Assembly: GCA_013399305.1 (NCBI GenBank)
Contig: VXAI01000301.1
Span: forward strand, 324,132-388,131
Source of the DNA: Rostratula benghalensis
Lineage: Eukaryota; Chordata; Aves; Charadriiformes; Rostratulidae
DNA: 64,000 bases
Direction of reading: 5' to 3'
Below are positions 49,401 to 63,206 of this stretch, in pieces (the stretch's first letter is position 1; every line of letters starts with the position of its first letter). Both the position numbers and the translations under genes were made by a program. The notes beneath the pieces are model-generated. The model saw nothing but the letters and a program-made list of their open reading frames with translations. It had not been told where the DNA came from and searched no databases.

Positions 49401-52400
49401 CTGGCTGCCTGGTGTAGCTGCTTTTGCGTCCATGCAAGAGCTCAGTCAGTCACACTTCCCAGAGCAGGCAGCAGCAGACTGGCAGTGGAGAAGCCGTATT
49501 GTGTCTCGGAGATGGGAAGAGTCAAATGAATGGCAGCATGTGTCTTTGAGAAGAATATTATATTTAAGTTTCTCGTTGGTACTCATTTTGGTGGCATTTG
49601 CACAAGTTATTCTTGCTGAAGATTAACTTAAACTGTTTTGCAGCTCTTGGTGTCAAGGTTTATCTAATCATTGGAGAGTCAGTGCCAGTGTTCATTCGTT
49701 TTTGAGGAAGGAAAAACTACTTCAGTGAAAACTTATGATCATACTAAGAGTCTCTAAATACAGTGGGTTTTTTCACTAAAGTATCAAAAACTCCATTATG
49801 TTTGTCTCAAGACAGTTTGAAATATTCAACAAGGGGATTTGCATAAGGGATTTTTCAAAATAATACTGTGATACAGTACATACATTTACCATAAATATAG
49901 TAAAACAGAGGAATTTCTTTTGCATTGTTAATATGGTTTATGTTTAAGGTAGAGATTCATAAATTATATTTCTTCTTTGTGATCTAATAAAATATCTTTG
50001 ATTAAGGAGCACATTAAAATACTTTTAATATACTAATGTTTATAAATAATCTCTGATTCTGGGTTAACTACTTTTTTTTATTCTCTGCATATATTTATTT
50101 TTTAACCATTGTTGTTTTTTTACCATGTTACGTTGACATTCCCTGTGCTTATTCAGGAAACGCTTTTGTTCAGGGAGCTGAAATCTGCCCCTCTCCTTGA
50201 TTTTTATTGGATTGGAAATCTATTATGTTCTCATTTATAAAAAGGGAAAGTCTAATAACTCTGTTGGTGCTTCTTTTACTTTCTCTGTGGCCATGATGGT
50301 TCTGTAGGCAGTGGAGACCACATCTGGCTGCTGCTAAAGCCATAAAAGTCTTTCCCTTTTAATCTCAATGAAGGGTGAATCAGATCTCATGAGAATGGAT
50401 GATAGCTCTTAGATCAAAGGTACCAGTATGCTGCTGTTGGGATGAAGATGTATCTTGGTGCTCTGTTCTGTCCATTCCGTGAATGGAGAGCGTGGCTGTA
50501 ATATATTACAATCCAGTTCTGCAGCCTCGGCCTGCAGAGCCAATACTACAATTGAGCAGCCTAATCACACCCAAGAATTTCTAAGAATGCTGACATTTCA
50601 ACAACTTTGTGTTCTCATTAAATATAAAAATCTATATATCTAGAGTTCTTTCCTGTTTGAAATTTCGTTTTAGAACATTTTCTGTCTCAAAAGTGAAGCT
50701 GTCTGCTTTCATATTCCTCATTTCGAACTGAGCTGAGTGCCCCAGCTTTCTGCAGCTCTTAGGTCTTGCTCCTGGGGCAGGAAGAGCTCTGATTCAACAG
50801 AAGATTAATCCCTGGCTGTGACTGAAGGCAGTGCGACTGTACCTTGGCTGAGGGCTTCAGCTGAGAACCTCTTGTGTAATATTGGCGAGATACTTCATTC
50901 ACATCTTAACTCACACCTGTATCAACATTTGCACCCATAAAATGAGACCAGTAGCTTGGAGAAAAGACTATTTGGGGTGCTCGAGAGCTGATAGCAGTCA
51001 GCATCCTCTGGGAGGTGCTAGTGCTTTATGCTACTGCATTCCCAGTTTGTGCGTTGTGGGGCTTACCGGATGGTACTTACTCCTGTTGAACTCGGGGGAA
51101 GCTGGGAAGGAACAGTTTTGAAGCACTGGTCTTTAATAACTATGGACCCCCACCCCAACACTGGTCTTATAATAAGTATGAAAACATTATACTCGCTATA
51201 ATACAAAGCATTAAAATTTATATTTGCTGATTTTATATCAGCTTTCTGTGTGGCACTTTTAGAGTATTTAGAATTACTGCCAATTAAGAAAAATATTAGA
51301 TTTTGCAATTTTCCCTTTCTAGTACAGAATGAAAGATTTTAATCAGAAAACCAGAATATTATTTCTGCATTTAACAGCCCCTGTAACAGGGTGTCCAGCT
51401 AGGATGATACTAAACAAGAAAAACATCTCAGTCCTTTGTTTTTATCTAAGCCTTTGTTTTAACTGGCATAATTGCGACCATAATGCAGCAAAATCTGGAA
51501 GTGGTCCTCTGTTCCCTCAGAAGAAAAATGTAAAGAGAGGAGATTTACCAAGGCCATATCAGTAAAGTAAATGTCTTGATATTTTTCTTGTCAGCCTTTA
51601 AAATGCTTAGCAATTATTTAAGCTTGATAAAAAGAGACATTATTGTAGCACCATAGTACTTGATTCTAATTTTCTCAGTGTAAATACTTCAGATAACTAC
51701 TGTGGCTACCTCGGTACCTGCTTTAGATCCCACAGGGACAGTTATTCTCTGCAGTCTTGAAGGCCAGTGGCTTCTTTTTGTGCTCTCCCTGCTCTTGCCC
51801 TGGAGAGCTCTCTTTTCTCCAGGAATGGCTGGAGCAGGTAGATGACTTAGATGGCTGTCACCTCTGTGCTACAAAGCTCCTCCTGCCTTTTATGCACAGA
51901 TTAGAAACCAGTTTTGTTCCTATGGTAAACCTATAGTAGGAAAAAAAAACAAACAAAGAATCAGAGGTTAAAATGAATTTTGGCATAGTTCTGCTTTTCA
52001 TGCTGTTTTAATATTTAGAAAATTTTGCAGACCTGTTGTGTCACCTCAATCCATTTCAAGCATTTAGCTGCTTTTATAAGCAGCACTAAAACTTTATAGT
52101 GAAAGGACTTTATCTTCATATTGTATTTGAGTTTCAGGCTTCAATCCAATTTGCCATAGCATAATATTGTACTTGATAAATATTCTCAAAAGTAATTTTT
52201 AGTTTACATTGAAGTTCCTTTTATCTATTACTGGTATGACATACCAATGCCAAAGTTTGTGGGGTTTTGTTTGTTTTTTTTTTAACTATGGTTATCTAAA
52301 GACGAGCTGCTGTACCTGTGATCTGATTCTTAACATTGCTAGATAGCTGCAGAACCCAGAAAACACAGGACTCCAGAGTTTGATTCAAAACCTAAATTTA

Positions 52401-55400
52401 CCAGTTCTATTAACCTAGGAATTTTCCAAAGCTCTTGAGGTGAAGCTGAGCTTGTTTTTTATGTAAACAAAGCACAGGAGGCAACTCTCGGACCAGCTAG
52501 TGTCTGCATGCCAGCTTTCAGTCTGGGGATATATAAATAGCAGTCGAAATAGGAAGAAGCATTAGCTTTGTGCAATTGCACAATGCTGCATCACTGAGCC
52601 TTCTCAGCAAAGCGAATTTCTTCAGACATTGAGCTAATTCTGAAGGTCTTGGTCCTGATGTCTAATTACGTGGCTTTGCACTGTCCCCTTTGCTGGCAGC
52701 TTTACTTCCCTGGCCACTGCGTCACTGGCATCTGGTATGGATAATATGGCTTCTTAACTATTCGGGCCTGCCAAGCAGTCAGGCATCTCTGAGTTTAGAC
52801 ATCTACATCTTGTCAGCTTCTAAGACCCACCTAAAATCGTTTCAGCCATGCCCTACTGCAGCGTGCTCTGTTTAACTTGTAATAAAATCCACCCCCATCT
52901 CCCGTTGATTAGCTCAGATTATGGGATTGGCACACTGAGGATTTCTCGCTCTGCTCCATGAATGTAGAGAAAGCCCATTTGCACTGGGGTATTCCCAAAG
53001 CCAGCAGTAGTACAGGATGAACTGGTCTCTGCCGTAGAGGTCAGGTTTTTGTAACTCACAGACCACAGCCCTTGCCTCTAAAAAGGATCAGTTTCCTGAA
53101 TGGTAAGACTGGGGACAAAATAAAACATCACCCTGCCAGAATCTACTGCATCTTGCTGTATGAAATGTATTTCAGACAATATTAGTAAAATAATTGGGAT
53201 CTGAATCCGCCCAAGAATGTAAGGTTAAAAAAAAAAGAGAATAAAGATGATCTTGCAATGGTTGATTTAAGGCACCCTATAGCAGAATCCACAGCCTTGA
53301 AACCCTGACTTGCCCTAACTCTGAGAAGGAATTTCTGTGCCAGCTACCTGGTTGAACCTGAAGTTTGCTGTATTGTCCCCCAAATCTTGATCCTGACCCT
53401 TGTAGCTACGAGCCCTGGCTCCTCAGACAGCGCACACATAGGTTACCCAGACCTAGCCAGCAAAGCCAGGGAGTTCTTGTGGTCCTACAGGATCTCTGTC
53501 CTTCACTTCAGAGCCTCCCCACCTTTGCTCACGTTTTACAGCGTGTTCTCCTGGGTGGTGAGGGACCTGGGAAACAGCTACAATGGGCAGCAGAACTTGC
53601 TGCAGAAGTCTTTCAGGCAAAAGAAATAAAAAATATGGGCTTTATAGAGAGATTTCTAAGCAGTTATTCTATATTCTTACAGAAGTCACAAAGGGCATTG
53701 TGGAGCTTTGTGAAATAGTAGAATTTATGCACCTGATTTGCTCTTGAGTGTTTTGGGGGGATTTGATCTATTGCTGGACTCTTTTGACAATCAAGATGGT
53801 TCTTCTCCCTGAAAAAACCTGTCCTTTAAACCTCTCATCTGAACGTCTAAATCCCAACTCTGACGTTTGTCTTCACTCTCTCAGCTCTTTAATTTTCCTC
53901 TTTTATGTCCCTACAGACAGCATAAGGAGAAGCAATTTCCCAACCTAACTCCCTGCACAACTTTTTCAGTTATTGATTGTCTCATAAGGAGAAGAGTTGA
54001 TTTCCAATTTCCTGTCCTGAAACATGCCAGTTCTGATTTTAAAAAAACCCCAAAACATCCAGAAAGCAAAATGGATGATTTTAGGCTTGCGTCTATAACA
54101 GAGAATTAATGAGGTGCAGTTTTCATAGCTTTTAACATGGAAACAGCGTGTCTGGCTTTGGCTGTAGATAAACCAACTCCATTCAGTACTGGACAGACAA
54201 AACCGAACCAGCAGCCAAATTTTTATTTTGGTCAATAAAACAAAGCAGTAGGCATCAAGTCTTTTCTTTCCTTTTTGTGCACGGTAGCCTGGTTTGGTGA
54301 GGTCAGGAGGAGAAAGGCCTAAGTCAGCCTGAGGCCTTGGGGATGGCGGCATGAAGTCAGTCCTGCTGCCATTTTCGCACGTGCTGGTTAATGCTTAAGG
54401 GTTCTATCAGGATATAGTCCTGCTGGTGGACACGTAACCTCCTGCTCAGCTTCACCTGCTGATCTCGGAGATACAGCCGGAATAATTAAAACCATATCAC
54501 AGCAATTTTGGAAGTAATCCTCAGTCAGCCTGTTTGGAAAAAATGCAGCCAGAGAAGGCGGTCTTAAGACAGTAGGCTTGTCCTTGGCTTATCTGCTATA
54601 AGTAGGTAAAATTTCATGGTTAATTTAGGTTCAACCACATTGCATTCTTAAATTGAGTCACTAAAACGCGTGGCCTAGTTTTTGGAGATTCTGTAGACCC
54701 GATTGTTTCTTTTATTAAGAAAATACTGATTACATTTGTAATATAGAAGAGGGATTTAAAGGAACACTGATGTGTTTCTTCCCTCTTCACTGCAAAATCC
54801 ATGTTTCAACTTAGATACTCTGTATAGCCATAACAAGAGACTTTCCTGCCTCTTGTGCTGAGTCCTTACAGATGCAAAAAAAGAAGGTATAGATGGAAGA
54901 AGGCAGCAAAATCCCATTTAGCCTGACACAGCAGGGAGAAATTAAGAAGTGACTAATGAGTTCAGGAGCAGCTTTGACTCAGTGCAATTACTAAAAACTC
55001 ATTTTAATCTGAGGTATTGAAGACTTAATAGGAGTGCAGTTTACCTTATCAGCTTTAACAGATAGTGGTGTATACTCCAGAAAAGTCTGTGGCTGTTATT
55101 TCCTTCACTGTGGTGATTTGTTGCACCTTTAAAGGAAAAGACAACGCGGAGCATGACGAAGCTAAGCAGAATCTCTTGCAAAGCACCGTTCCAGCTTTAG
55201 AAGAAGACCTCTTTGAAATGCATCTATCCCTATCCCTTTGGGCAATATAATCCAGTTTTTTGTTGCAGTGCAGAGGGATTGTCATGCTAATGTTTTCTGG
55301 CCCACTGCTTCCATTTTTATTGCAGTGTCAGACCTGTGTGTCGCAGCAACCAAACCATTGCAATTTATGGGTAATCATGGTAAATCTTTGACATTTTAGC

Positions 55401-58400
55401 AGCTGTTCCATGAAAAGCAGAGGCATAGCTGTAGCAGGGGTAGGATTTTCCAAGAGATTGCGGTCACAAAACAGGAATTCCTAGGTAATCTTTGTGCATT
55501 CATGAATTGCAGCCTTCAGCTTCGTCTAGGGATGATGTTACAGTGCTGACTTTGCCAGAGTGAAGTTGATATGCCCTTCAAATGTAAAGATTGGCTCTTT
55601 TGGATGTCTAAATTACACACGTGTACTCAAGATTACCATGAAATCTTGAAATCTGGCATGTCCTGTGCTAATAGAGAATAGCACTTGTGACTCAAATTCA
55701 GGCAGGAGTCTTGAAATTCATTTTCCATTTCATAAAATGGAGCTTTTTTAGTGCTAGCAAGTGAAGGGCACATCTTTTGGGAAGATGTGACCTGCAAATT
55801 ATTAATCTGTTTATATCTCAAATGGTCTTAGCTGTTCAACACTCACCCTAGCCAGAGCTAAGCACCTTGTGCATCTCTGGGGAACCTCTGTGGAGAGCTT
55901 AATTCTCTCTCTAGGGAAATTGGAGGGGGGCTCCTAGAGCAATAAAATGTGACCTTGTGAAGCTGTCATTTGCGTATGACTCTTGGTGGGGACACTGCGG
56001 CCACTGAACTGCAACACCATCCGGTTCTTTCTAAATTTTATGCTTGTTGTTGACAGAAATCAGTGCTGAATTTAGAACTGACCGGTGGAGGAAACCGGGT
56101 CTCTCTTCTTTTTGCTTAAAGGAAACATCTTATGAAATTATCTGCTTTATATGGGTTACAGTTCAGCTAGTTCAGAAAAGAAATTATGTGCAAATGTTTG
56201 TCAGGGGCAGAGACTACAGGATGGAAAGCTGGGGAGGAAAAAGCTTGGGGTTGCAACGAAGAGAAAGGCAAATTATGGGAAAAGGGGTAAGGGCAACTCT
56301 GGGGAGAATGGTTGTGTGTATGGGTGGAACTGGAGAAGTAGGAGGAACTGGGTTTATAGGGCATAGAGGTCAGTTGCCTCTTACTGTGTACCAGATCTTG
56401 GAGGAACTCATCTCTTGTGAACCTGAGGTCTTTCTGCAAGACCTGAAGTTAAGCCTCTGCCTTAGAGGCCAGGAGAGCCACTTACCCTCTAGTCACCTCA
56501 GTCTTCTTGCCCCAGTCTCCATCTTGAGCAAGCTGAGGAGGGCATTAGACACCACAAAGCAACCTTCAACTTTTGCCAGCCGCTTCTTTTGTGTTGTCAG
56601 TAAAGAATAATGCTGGCAGGCTCCAGCTTCCTGCTTCCCTTGCAGGTGCTCGGCACAAAGGCAGCCAGCCAGATGGGGGGTGGAGGCAGAGGGCAGGGGT
56701 CTGCTGAGGGGTTATGGGGGCTGTTCTAAGCTCTCCCAAGCTTGGCCTGTGATAACGCTTCACCCGCTCTGTGAACATTCCCCGTCGGAGGCAGCTGCTT
56801 TGTTTGGGCTGAGTCGTTTCGCTGGGTAACGCCAACTGCCCCAACAAAACTGTCTTGAAGGCTACTCTGCAAAACAGACCAAGAAAGTGGTAGAGCGAGC
56901 GAATCTTTAAAAATAGCTGTTCTCCTTTGACACTGCAGCCGCCTGGATGAGATGACAAGTCCAAATCTAAAGATGTGTCTTCGCAGGGGTACTTATTTCA
57001 CATTAAGCTTATCTACTGCTCGTGAAAGCAGCTGCAGCTAACAACTAACAAAGCAAAATAATTAGAGTGTACTGACTGCCAAGACAGTGTTTGTTCCTTA
57101 GCCTGTTTTGAAGGTGCTTTAAGTTCACAGCTTATTGATGTAGTACAGACAAAGATATGCTTTCAATGTACAGCAGTCCCTCTGTTGTGTTTCCCACCAG
57201 GACCAAATAGACCTTTTACCTTCAGGCCTTATCCAGCTGTGGAGAAAACTGGGGGCATTTTTACCTGTGCATCGCTGGCATCATCCTCATCAGAATGTGG
57301 CTGTGGTACTTCAGTGCCATGGCAGCCAGTGAGGGGCAGAACTCCATGACTTTGGGGAATAAGGCAAGGCTCAGGATGGGCTTGAAAAGCATCCCCTGAA
57401 GGGTTTTATTCAAGAGGGACTCCTATGGAGGTCCCTCTCCATCTCTTCTGCATACTTTCATGAAACTTGCAGGAACCTAAGATATTTAACATCTCAAGCC
57501 TGACATGAAGTGAGATTTATATTGATCACTGAGTTCCAGAGTAACTGGGAACATATGTGTGCACACACAGGGTTATTATGTGTCATCTCCATTGGAAAGC
57601 AGGCAAACCCCAGACCTCCAGCAGTATTTTTGTGGTATTCTTGTTCTGACAAGCAGGATGGCATTTTGTCAGAGAGCAGCCTGCAGCCAGCCTCTCCTGG
57701 CTGCTGACAAAGCCAGGCCCTCAGAGCTGAGGACAGCTTCTGCTTCACACAGCTGATGAGAGAGAGGTCCAAGAAGATTCTGGCATGAGAAACCAACCTG
57801 TCTACCTTGGCGGTGTTTTTAGTGTGCCACGTACTGGATTGAGGGTAATAAAACCTTACAGTGGAATAAGTTTCTGGAGCGGTCGAGAAGCGAGGCATCA
57901 CTTAAAGCAGTTTGATTCAGTTTTATCATTGGGTTGTTGAGATGACACTTATGACAGATGACTCACGGAATTATGTCATGGTGATAGAGCATTTAATTGC
58001 CTAACAAGGCAATTCTACAAGGAAATCCTGCGGGGGTTATTATAACCAGTGGATGAACTTTGTACCTATCTGCAGGATACACCGAAGGCACAGCTGTAAT
58101 GCTGCCAGGCAGCACTCCCTTCTCATCTGCTCCACTATATCAGGCTACGCTCTCACATGCCAGCAGCGTTTTGTGAGGGAATCAATCTGCCCGTGTCGTG
58201 CTGAGTTTCCATTTACCTTCTTAAACAAGTACATCTGTGCTTTTTAATACTAGATGCAGCCTGCCAGTGAAAACCAGTGTGCGGCCGTTGGCCCACTTCC
58301 TGCAGGCATCCCAAGCATGAAATTTCTTCCATGGCTTTCCCAAGTATTTCCCTGTCAATGCCCTCTGAATGTTCTTCTTCCCTTTCCCACTGCAGTGATG

Positions 58401-59280
58401 GGAACCATTGCTGTTGACAGGCAGCTCTTCTCCACCAGTGGTCTGCAGCAAAAATTTCACTCACTTATTCCCGTGGCAGGAGTATAGAGAGAGGACTCTT
58501 GACCACATGGTGTTATATTTGGGGAAAACAAGGTGGGGAAACAACTTGTGTCCCCAGTCTAGGGAAGATGCAAACATCTCTTAATCAAAGGCTGTGGGAA
58601 ATTGCATCTTTTAAGTCATCCAGGAAGTTCATGTTAACCTACCTGTCTTCTGCAGTAACGGACCATGAGCCATTGGTCAAGGATGATTTCCCCCTTCCTT
58701 GCAATTCTGAACCAGAAGGAGAGAAGAATCAAAGGAGGAAGTGCTTGAACAACTTCTAGTAGTTTAAGAAGACTGACAGCAAGTGTTTTCAGGATCTCTC
58801 AAGGTTGGAGAAAGCAAGACTGGGGGAATTAGCCTTGTTGTAACTGAGGAAAATCTCACCATAAGCAACAAAACATGGGAAAATAAGGATGAGTGAGTAT
58901 CGTTCTTGCAGATAAAGAACAGGCATATGGCTTTGCTGGAAAGCATACTGAAACAAGGTGATTCCCTCCCCCCCACCACCTTTTTTCCTCCCATCACATC
59001 TTATATTCTGCATAGGTCATAGCACGGGGCATTAAGAACTGAAGGTTTGTTTTGATAGCCATATGAAAGAGGACATCACACTGAGAGCTCTCTCCCACAC
59101 AAGATCCTGGTCCTCAAGATACTTAAAACAAAGTGGGCAGCTAATTGTAAAGTTGGAAATTTGTGATCTCTTGGACTTTGAAAAATTCATGCAATAGTTT
59201 CTGTAAGCATCAAGATTGAATTACTTTTTCTAAGTTTACAAGATTTCATCTTTGGTATAATTTATTACAGCAAAAATAAA

Positions 59281-59304
59281 TTTTTTTCTTTTTTTTTTTT
59301 TTTT
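59281..59304. repeat. T-rich run
   Basis: T run with a single C interruption, followed by AAATGA. A low-complexity tract. Confidence 0.8.
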
Positions 59305-59393
59305 AAATGAAGAAGTATTTGGTATCTGTATAATTGAAAAAAGTACCATTAAAGCATAACTTTCAGCCAAAGTTCTGCTTTCATATTCAGCAA

Positions 59394-59450
59394 TTTTCAT
59401 GAAATATCTACAGTATTTTAAAAAGGCTCCCTGATGTTTTCATGAAATAT
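59394..59450. repeat. 14-base direct repeat TTTTCATGAAATAT
   Basis: The exact 14-mer occurs at 59394-59407 and 59437-59450. Decayed versions (TTTTCATGTAATTGT, ATTTCATGAATTG, AATATTCATGACAT) continue to about 59660. Confidence 0.75.
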
Positions 59451-62400
59451 AGAAGCCATCGTTTAAAGAAAATAATTAAGTTCTCAGTGAAATATCTTGT
59501 AAGTTAGGCAGACTCCAAGACAACACACTCCCAGTTTTCATGTAATTGTATGTTGCATTTCATGAATTGTTCAGACCCCGTATTTTACAATATTCATTAA
59601 GTTTCATAGCAATATTCATGACATTTAATAGCAACGTTCATACAATATTAAACAAAGCATAAAAAAACCATCACAGCCACAAGCTTAATAAATCACAGGA
59701 GTATAAACTTCTTTCCGAGCTGTAAGAGAACAGTCATCTTGCTTCATTTTTCTTATATTTCATTAAAGAAAGGCAAGCAATGTTTCACAGTAGACTCACA
59801 AAATAGGTCTTAAAATTCTCACCAGCCATTCATAGGCCAGCCACTCAAAAGTTGCACAAAGCACGAAGACAACACTGCCACAGTTTCAGTGGAATTTATG
59901 TTAAATTATTAATAATAAAAAATAGCCCCCTCCTGTCACAGCAGGAATGCTGCTCTGACAGCCTTCATCAGAGGCTGCATAATGGACTTCTAGATAGAGT
60001 AGCTTTCTAGTTGCTTATAATTTCCACCTCTGGGTCTTGAAGTATAGAATCTCAACACTAAAAGGCTGTTAAATGGAAGTCTTTTGCCTTGCAACTTGCC
60101 TTTCAGTTTTCCAAATTCATACTTTATCCGTACCTTGCAGCTAATTAGATGTCAGCTCAACAGCCATTCAGGGAAAGGCTTTGTTGATCAGGGAAGCGGA
60201 GGATAAGGTGGATCTCCAGGGAGCAGACCATCAATTCTACCAATTACAGTATCCGTGGGAAGAAGTGGATGCTTTACAGCACGGTGCATTAACGCTGACA
60301 AACACATCACTCTGCTAAACCACACTTTGGAGCAAGTCACTCCACTAACAAAGAGAGACACAGAATGTAGCACCAAGGAGGAGCAGATAAGGTTATTTAA
60401 TCACTTTCACCCTCTTGACAATATATCACGTCCTGCCTGCACAAGCTGCACTTTCTTTACATCTGCAGAGCACAACCCTGTCACCAGCCCTGTTCAGTCC
60501 TGACGATGGCCAACAAGCAGCAGGTTTTGGGAGAGTGCTGGTGACTGGCTTTTGCTGAGATTATGAGTCTGGCGTTGGCGTGCTGCGGCAAGGGCATCCA
60601 GGAAAACTTGTTACTGGACACAGGTCCAGGAGCTCTTCAGCTGTGACCTGCTGGAGCTGTCTGTGCTGCTGGTTCGTGTTGACAAGCAGAGTGGAGGCTG
60701 TAAGGAGCAGGCTGTCAAGTGTGTCTCTACAAGACTGTGTGGGTGTCAGCGGGGCTGTGGAGTTAATCACTGTGTCTGACACACACGCTGGTGATAACCT
60801 GGAGGTGACTGGCTGCCTCGGGAGGAGAGAGGCCATGGAGATGGGTTAGCAGCTTTTGAAAACCACTGCTCGGTGCTAAGCGGGCCTTCATGTAAACAAG
60901 CTCTCAGTTGAGAAGGTAAATGGTCACTTCTGGGTTATTTGTTGGTTGTTTTGGGGTTTTTTTTACCAATGTTTTGCTATCCTGGGCTACCAGTGCCTGT
61001 GGATGGTAATACCGTACAAAACATATCAATGGATGTGTGTAACTGCCCGAGTACCAAACACTCAGTACACCTTGACTGTTAAAGCACTTGGGCACTATAT
61101 TTTGCTACTGCAGGGGTGTGTTGTGTGTGCTGGGCAACAGGGAGAGACACTGAGACTTCTGGAGTTTATTTTCTTCTTAGGGAAAGCTTTCTCTAATGGG
61201 AGTTTGGAAGAAACTAGCTTATAGTTTGGTTCATGATGATTAAATTAATAGAGAGAAGGCAGTGCTTTGATCTAATTTTTTGGTTCCTCCTGAGAGGAAC
61301 ATGGTTATTTGTCAAGAGAGGCCTTAAAATATTCTCATATCCTCAGCTCCCACTAGGCCAGTAAGTGAAACCTTCAGCTACTTCCAGGCAAAGAGCATTT
61401 GGGCTGAGCAAAGCCTTCAGGATAATTCATGTAAGCACTTGAAGCAATTGAATCCCACATCAAGTTTTCCTCCTGTCTCTGAATGACATTTGTCAGACTC
61501 CAACATTGACTGCTTTCTCTATCAGAGACCAAACTGCTTCACTGTATAAATATTTAGTAGTAACATTTAATATTTCCAGACATGACAGAGCTGAAGTACA
61601 ATATACTGAAGTGACCTGCTTTTTTAATGTGTCTGATGGCTGAGAAAGGAAATTCTCATGCTTACTACTTGGAGAAGGATTGAAGAAACCAACAGCCACA
61701 TGGGGGGGAAAAAAAGGGTTATTATAAGGTACCGGTAATGCCTGGAAAGCACTGCTGACAGTAGGATGTTCCCATGAAGCCATTTGGTGCCAGCTCATTA
61801 GAGGGCTTTGGCAAGAATATTTGGCATGGAATAGATTTTATTTAGAATTAGGGACTCTGCTGCTTGCTCTTGGCATGGAACGAACTTGCAAATGAAGCTG
61901 TCTTGTAATATACTGACATTACCTTGTGTTATGAATCATTTTAGAATCAGATCTGAATATGAAATGAAGACTTCTTAAGAAGTGGAGAAACACGTAGAGC
62001 TGAGGTTCAGGGCCTGCACACATCTGCGTGCAAAGAAGAGGTTGCAGGCTGTCCCAGGGCTGCAGGACTGCGCCGCTTCAAGGCTGTGTTCAGCACCTGG
62101 GTCCTTTTTTTGCTCAGTTTTTCAGGTACTCCAGTGGTTGCTTCAGTGGTTAGCTTTTTCTTGTGTGCAATGTCTTTAAAAACTGTTCTTCCTCACTGGC
62201 CGTCTCAGGTGGCTTCATATTAAAATTTTATACTTGCCAGGGGCTTACTTTTCAATTAGGAGAAGTTTGAAAAGTCTAGCTTAGGTGGAAGAAAGTTTTA
62301 AATACAGGGAGAGGGTGGCTGGGCGTGTGATGCCTCTCTAAATGTTTGATGAAGCTCAGGGCTCAGTTCCGGCTGCCCATGCTCTGCACAGGGCAAAACC

Positions 62401-63102
62401 CACGCAGGGACAGTTGCACATTTTTGGAGCAACTCACTAAGTGTAAGTTTGGCTGCTTTCCTAAAATGAATTCAATGCTTCAAAACCAAAACCAGGCAAA
62501 AAAAAAAACAAACCCAACCCTAAAACAGTCTTCAGCTTTGGTGTCCTCCTTAGACGCAATGGATACGTTCTCGGTATGATCAGCTCATTTCCCTCAGCAT
62601 GTCTCAAACTCGCAAAATTACAAGTGGAAAGAGCTTCCTTGGTATTTCCTTACAAATACTTCTCTCTCAGATCAAAGGCACCATCCAGTCCTCTGAAGAA
62701 AGCAAACTTACGGAGCACTACAGCTATTTTCCTCTAGCCTGAGCATACAAAAATGCCATATGCTTTCCTGCATGTACTGTGCTTTAGCATTCATGAGTAT
62801 CCTCATGAAGGCAAGTTTTGAGTCACATGCTGTGTCACACTACAGGGAAGAAGAATATCAATTATATAGCATGCTTAATCATGAGAGGAAATGGATTTGA
62901 CTAACTGAATATGCAAATGCCATTTCAAAATAAAATTATGAGCTCTTCCTGATGTGCAAAATGCCACTGGTGAAAAACATTTTAATATATTAGTGCTTGA
63001 CTTCAGGAGGGTGTGGTTTATGAAGGGAAGAAAGAAAAAATGCAAGTAAATTAATTTCTTCTTGCATTCTATTATTCTTGAAGCTGCTGGTGTTTTTTCT
63101 AG

Positions 63103-63206
63103 CTTGGAAAAGCGTAGTCGACATGAAGCTTTTAAAGCATATTTTGACATTTAAAATGCAGCTTCCTGTGCTTATGTTCACGCATGGTTTCCTGAGACGA
63201 AGGGTG
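63103..63206 (+). other. Weak exon candidate, possible start codon
   Basis: A strong acceptor (GCTGGTGTTTTTTCTAG) and a consensus donor (GGTG|GTAAGT) enclose 104 bases. One frame is open throughout (phase 1 in, phase 0 out). It holds an ATG at 63123 in a fair context (GTCGACATGA), after which it reads MKLLKHILTFKMQLPVLMFT and then basic residues (LRRRV). This could be a signal-anchor or signal-peptide start, or an internal exon. No family is recognised, and a 34-codon open frame is not rare by chance. Confidence 0.17.

Larger units (their letters stand above)
44029..56000. other. Noncoding stretch
   Basis: No supported gene. It holds an old CR1 relic near 45010-45070, a T/A-rich tract near 46141-46155, and a 12-base palindrome at 46414-46425. 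ORFs up to 128 codons (54352-53966 on the - strand, 53365-53718 on the + strand) lack family features. Confidence 0.5.
56001..63102. other. GC-richer stretch, no supported gene
   Basis: The base composition rises compared with the rest of the window and ORFs become more frequent, as expected from fewer AT-rich stops. The longest ORF of the window (188 codons, 56044-56610, +) lies here. It has overlapping ORFs in other frames and no domain I recognise. There is no clear CpG island. The stretch 59281-59660 is again very AT-rich. Confidence 0.45.

Noticed and set aside
53365..53718. 117-codon + ORF overlapped by an 80-codon ORF
   Set aside because: No family resemblance, no splice signals at the ends, and two frames are open together because the stretch is GC-rich.
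55065..55250. Hydrophilic CpG-bearing ORF (KGKDNAEHDEAKQN)
   Set aside because: It looks somewhat protein-like, but there is no donor after it and its acceptor is poor, so an exon cannot be supported.
57494..57901. 135-codon - strand ORF
   Set aside because: Competing + ORFs cover it and nothing in the peptide is recognisable.
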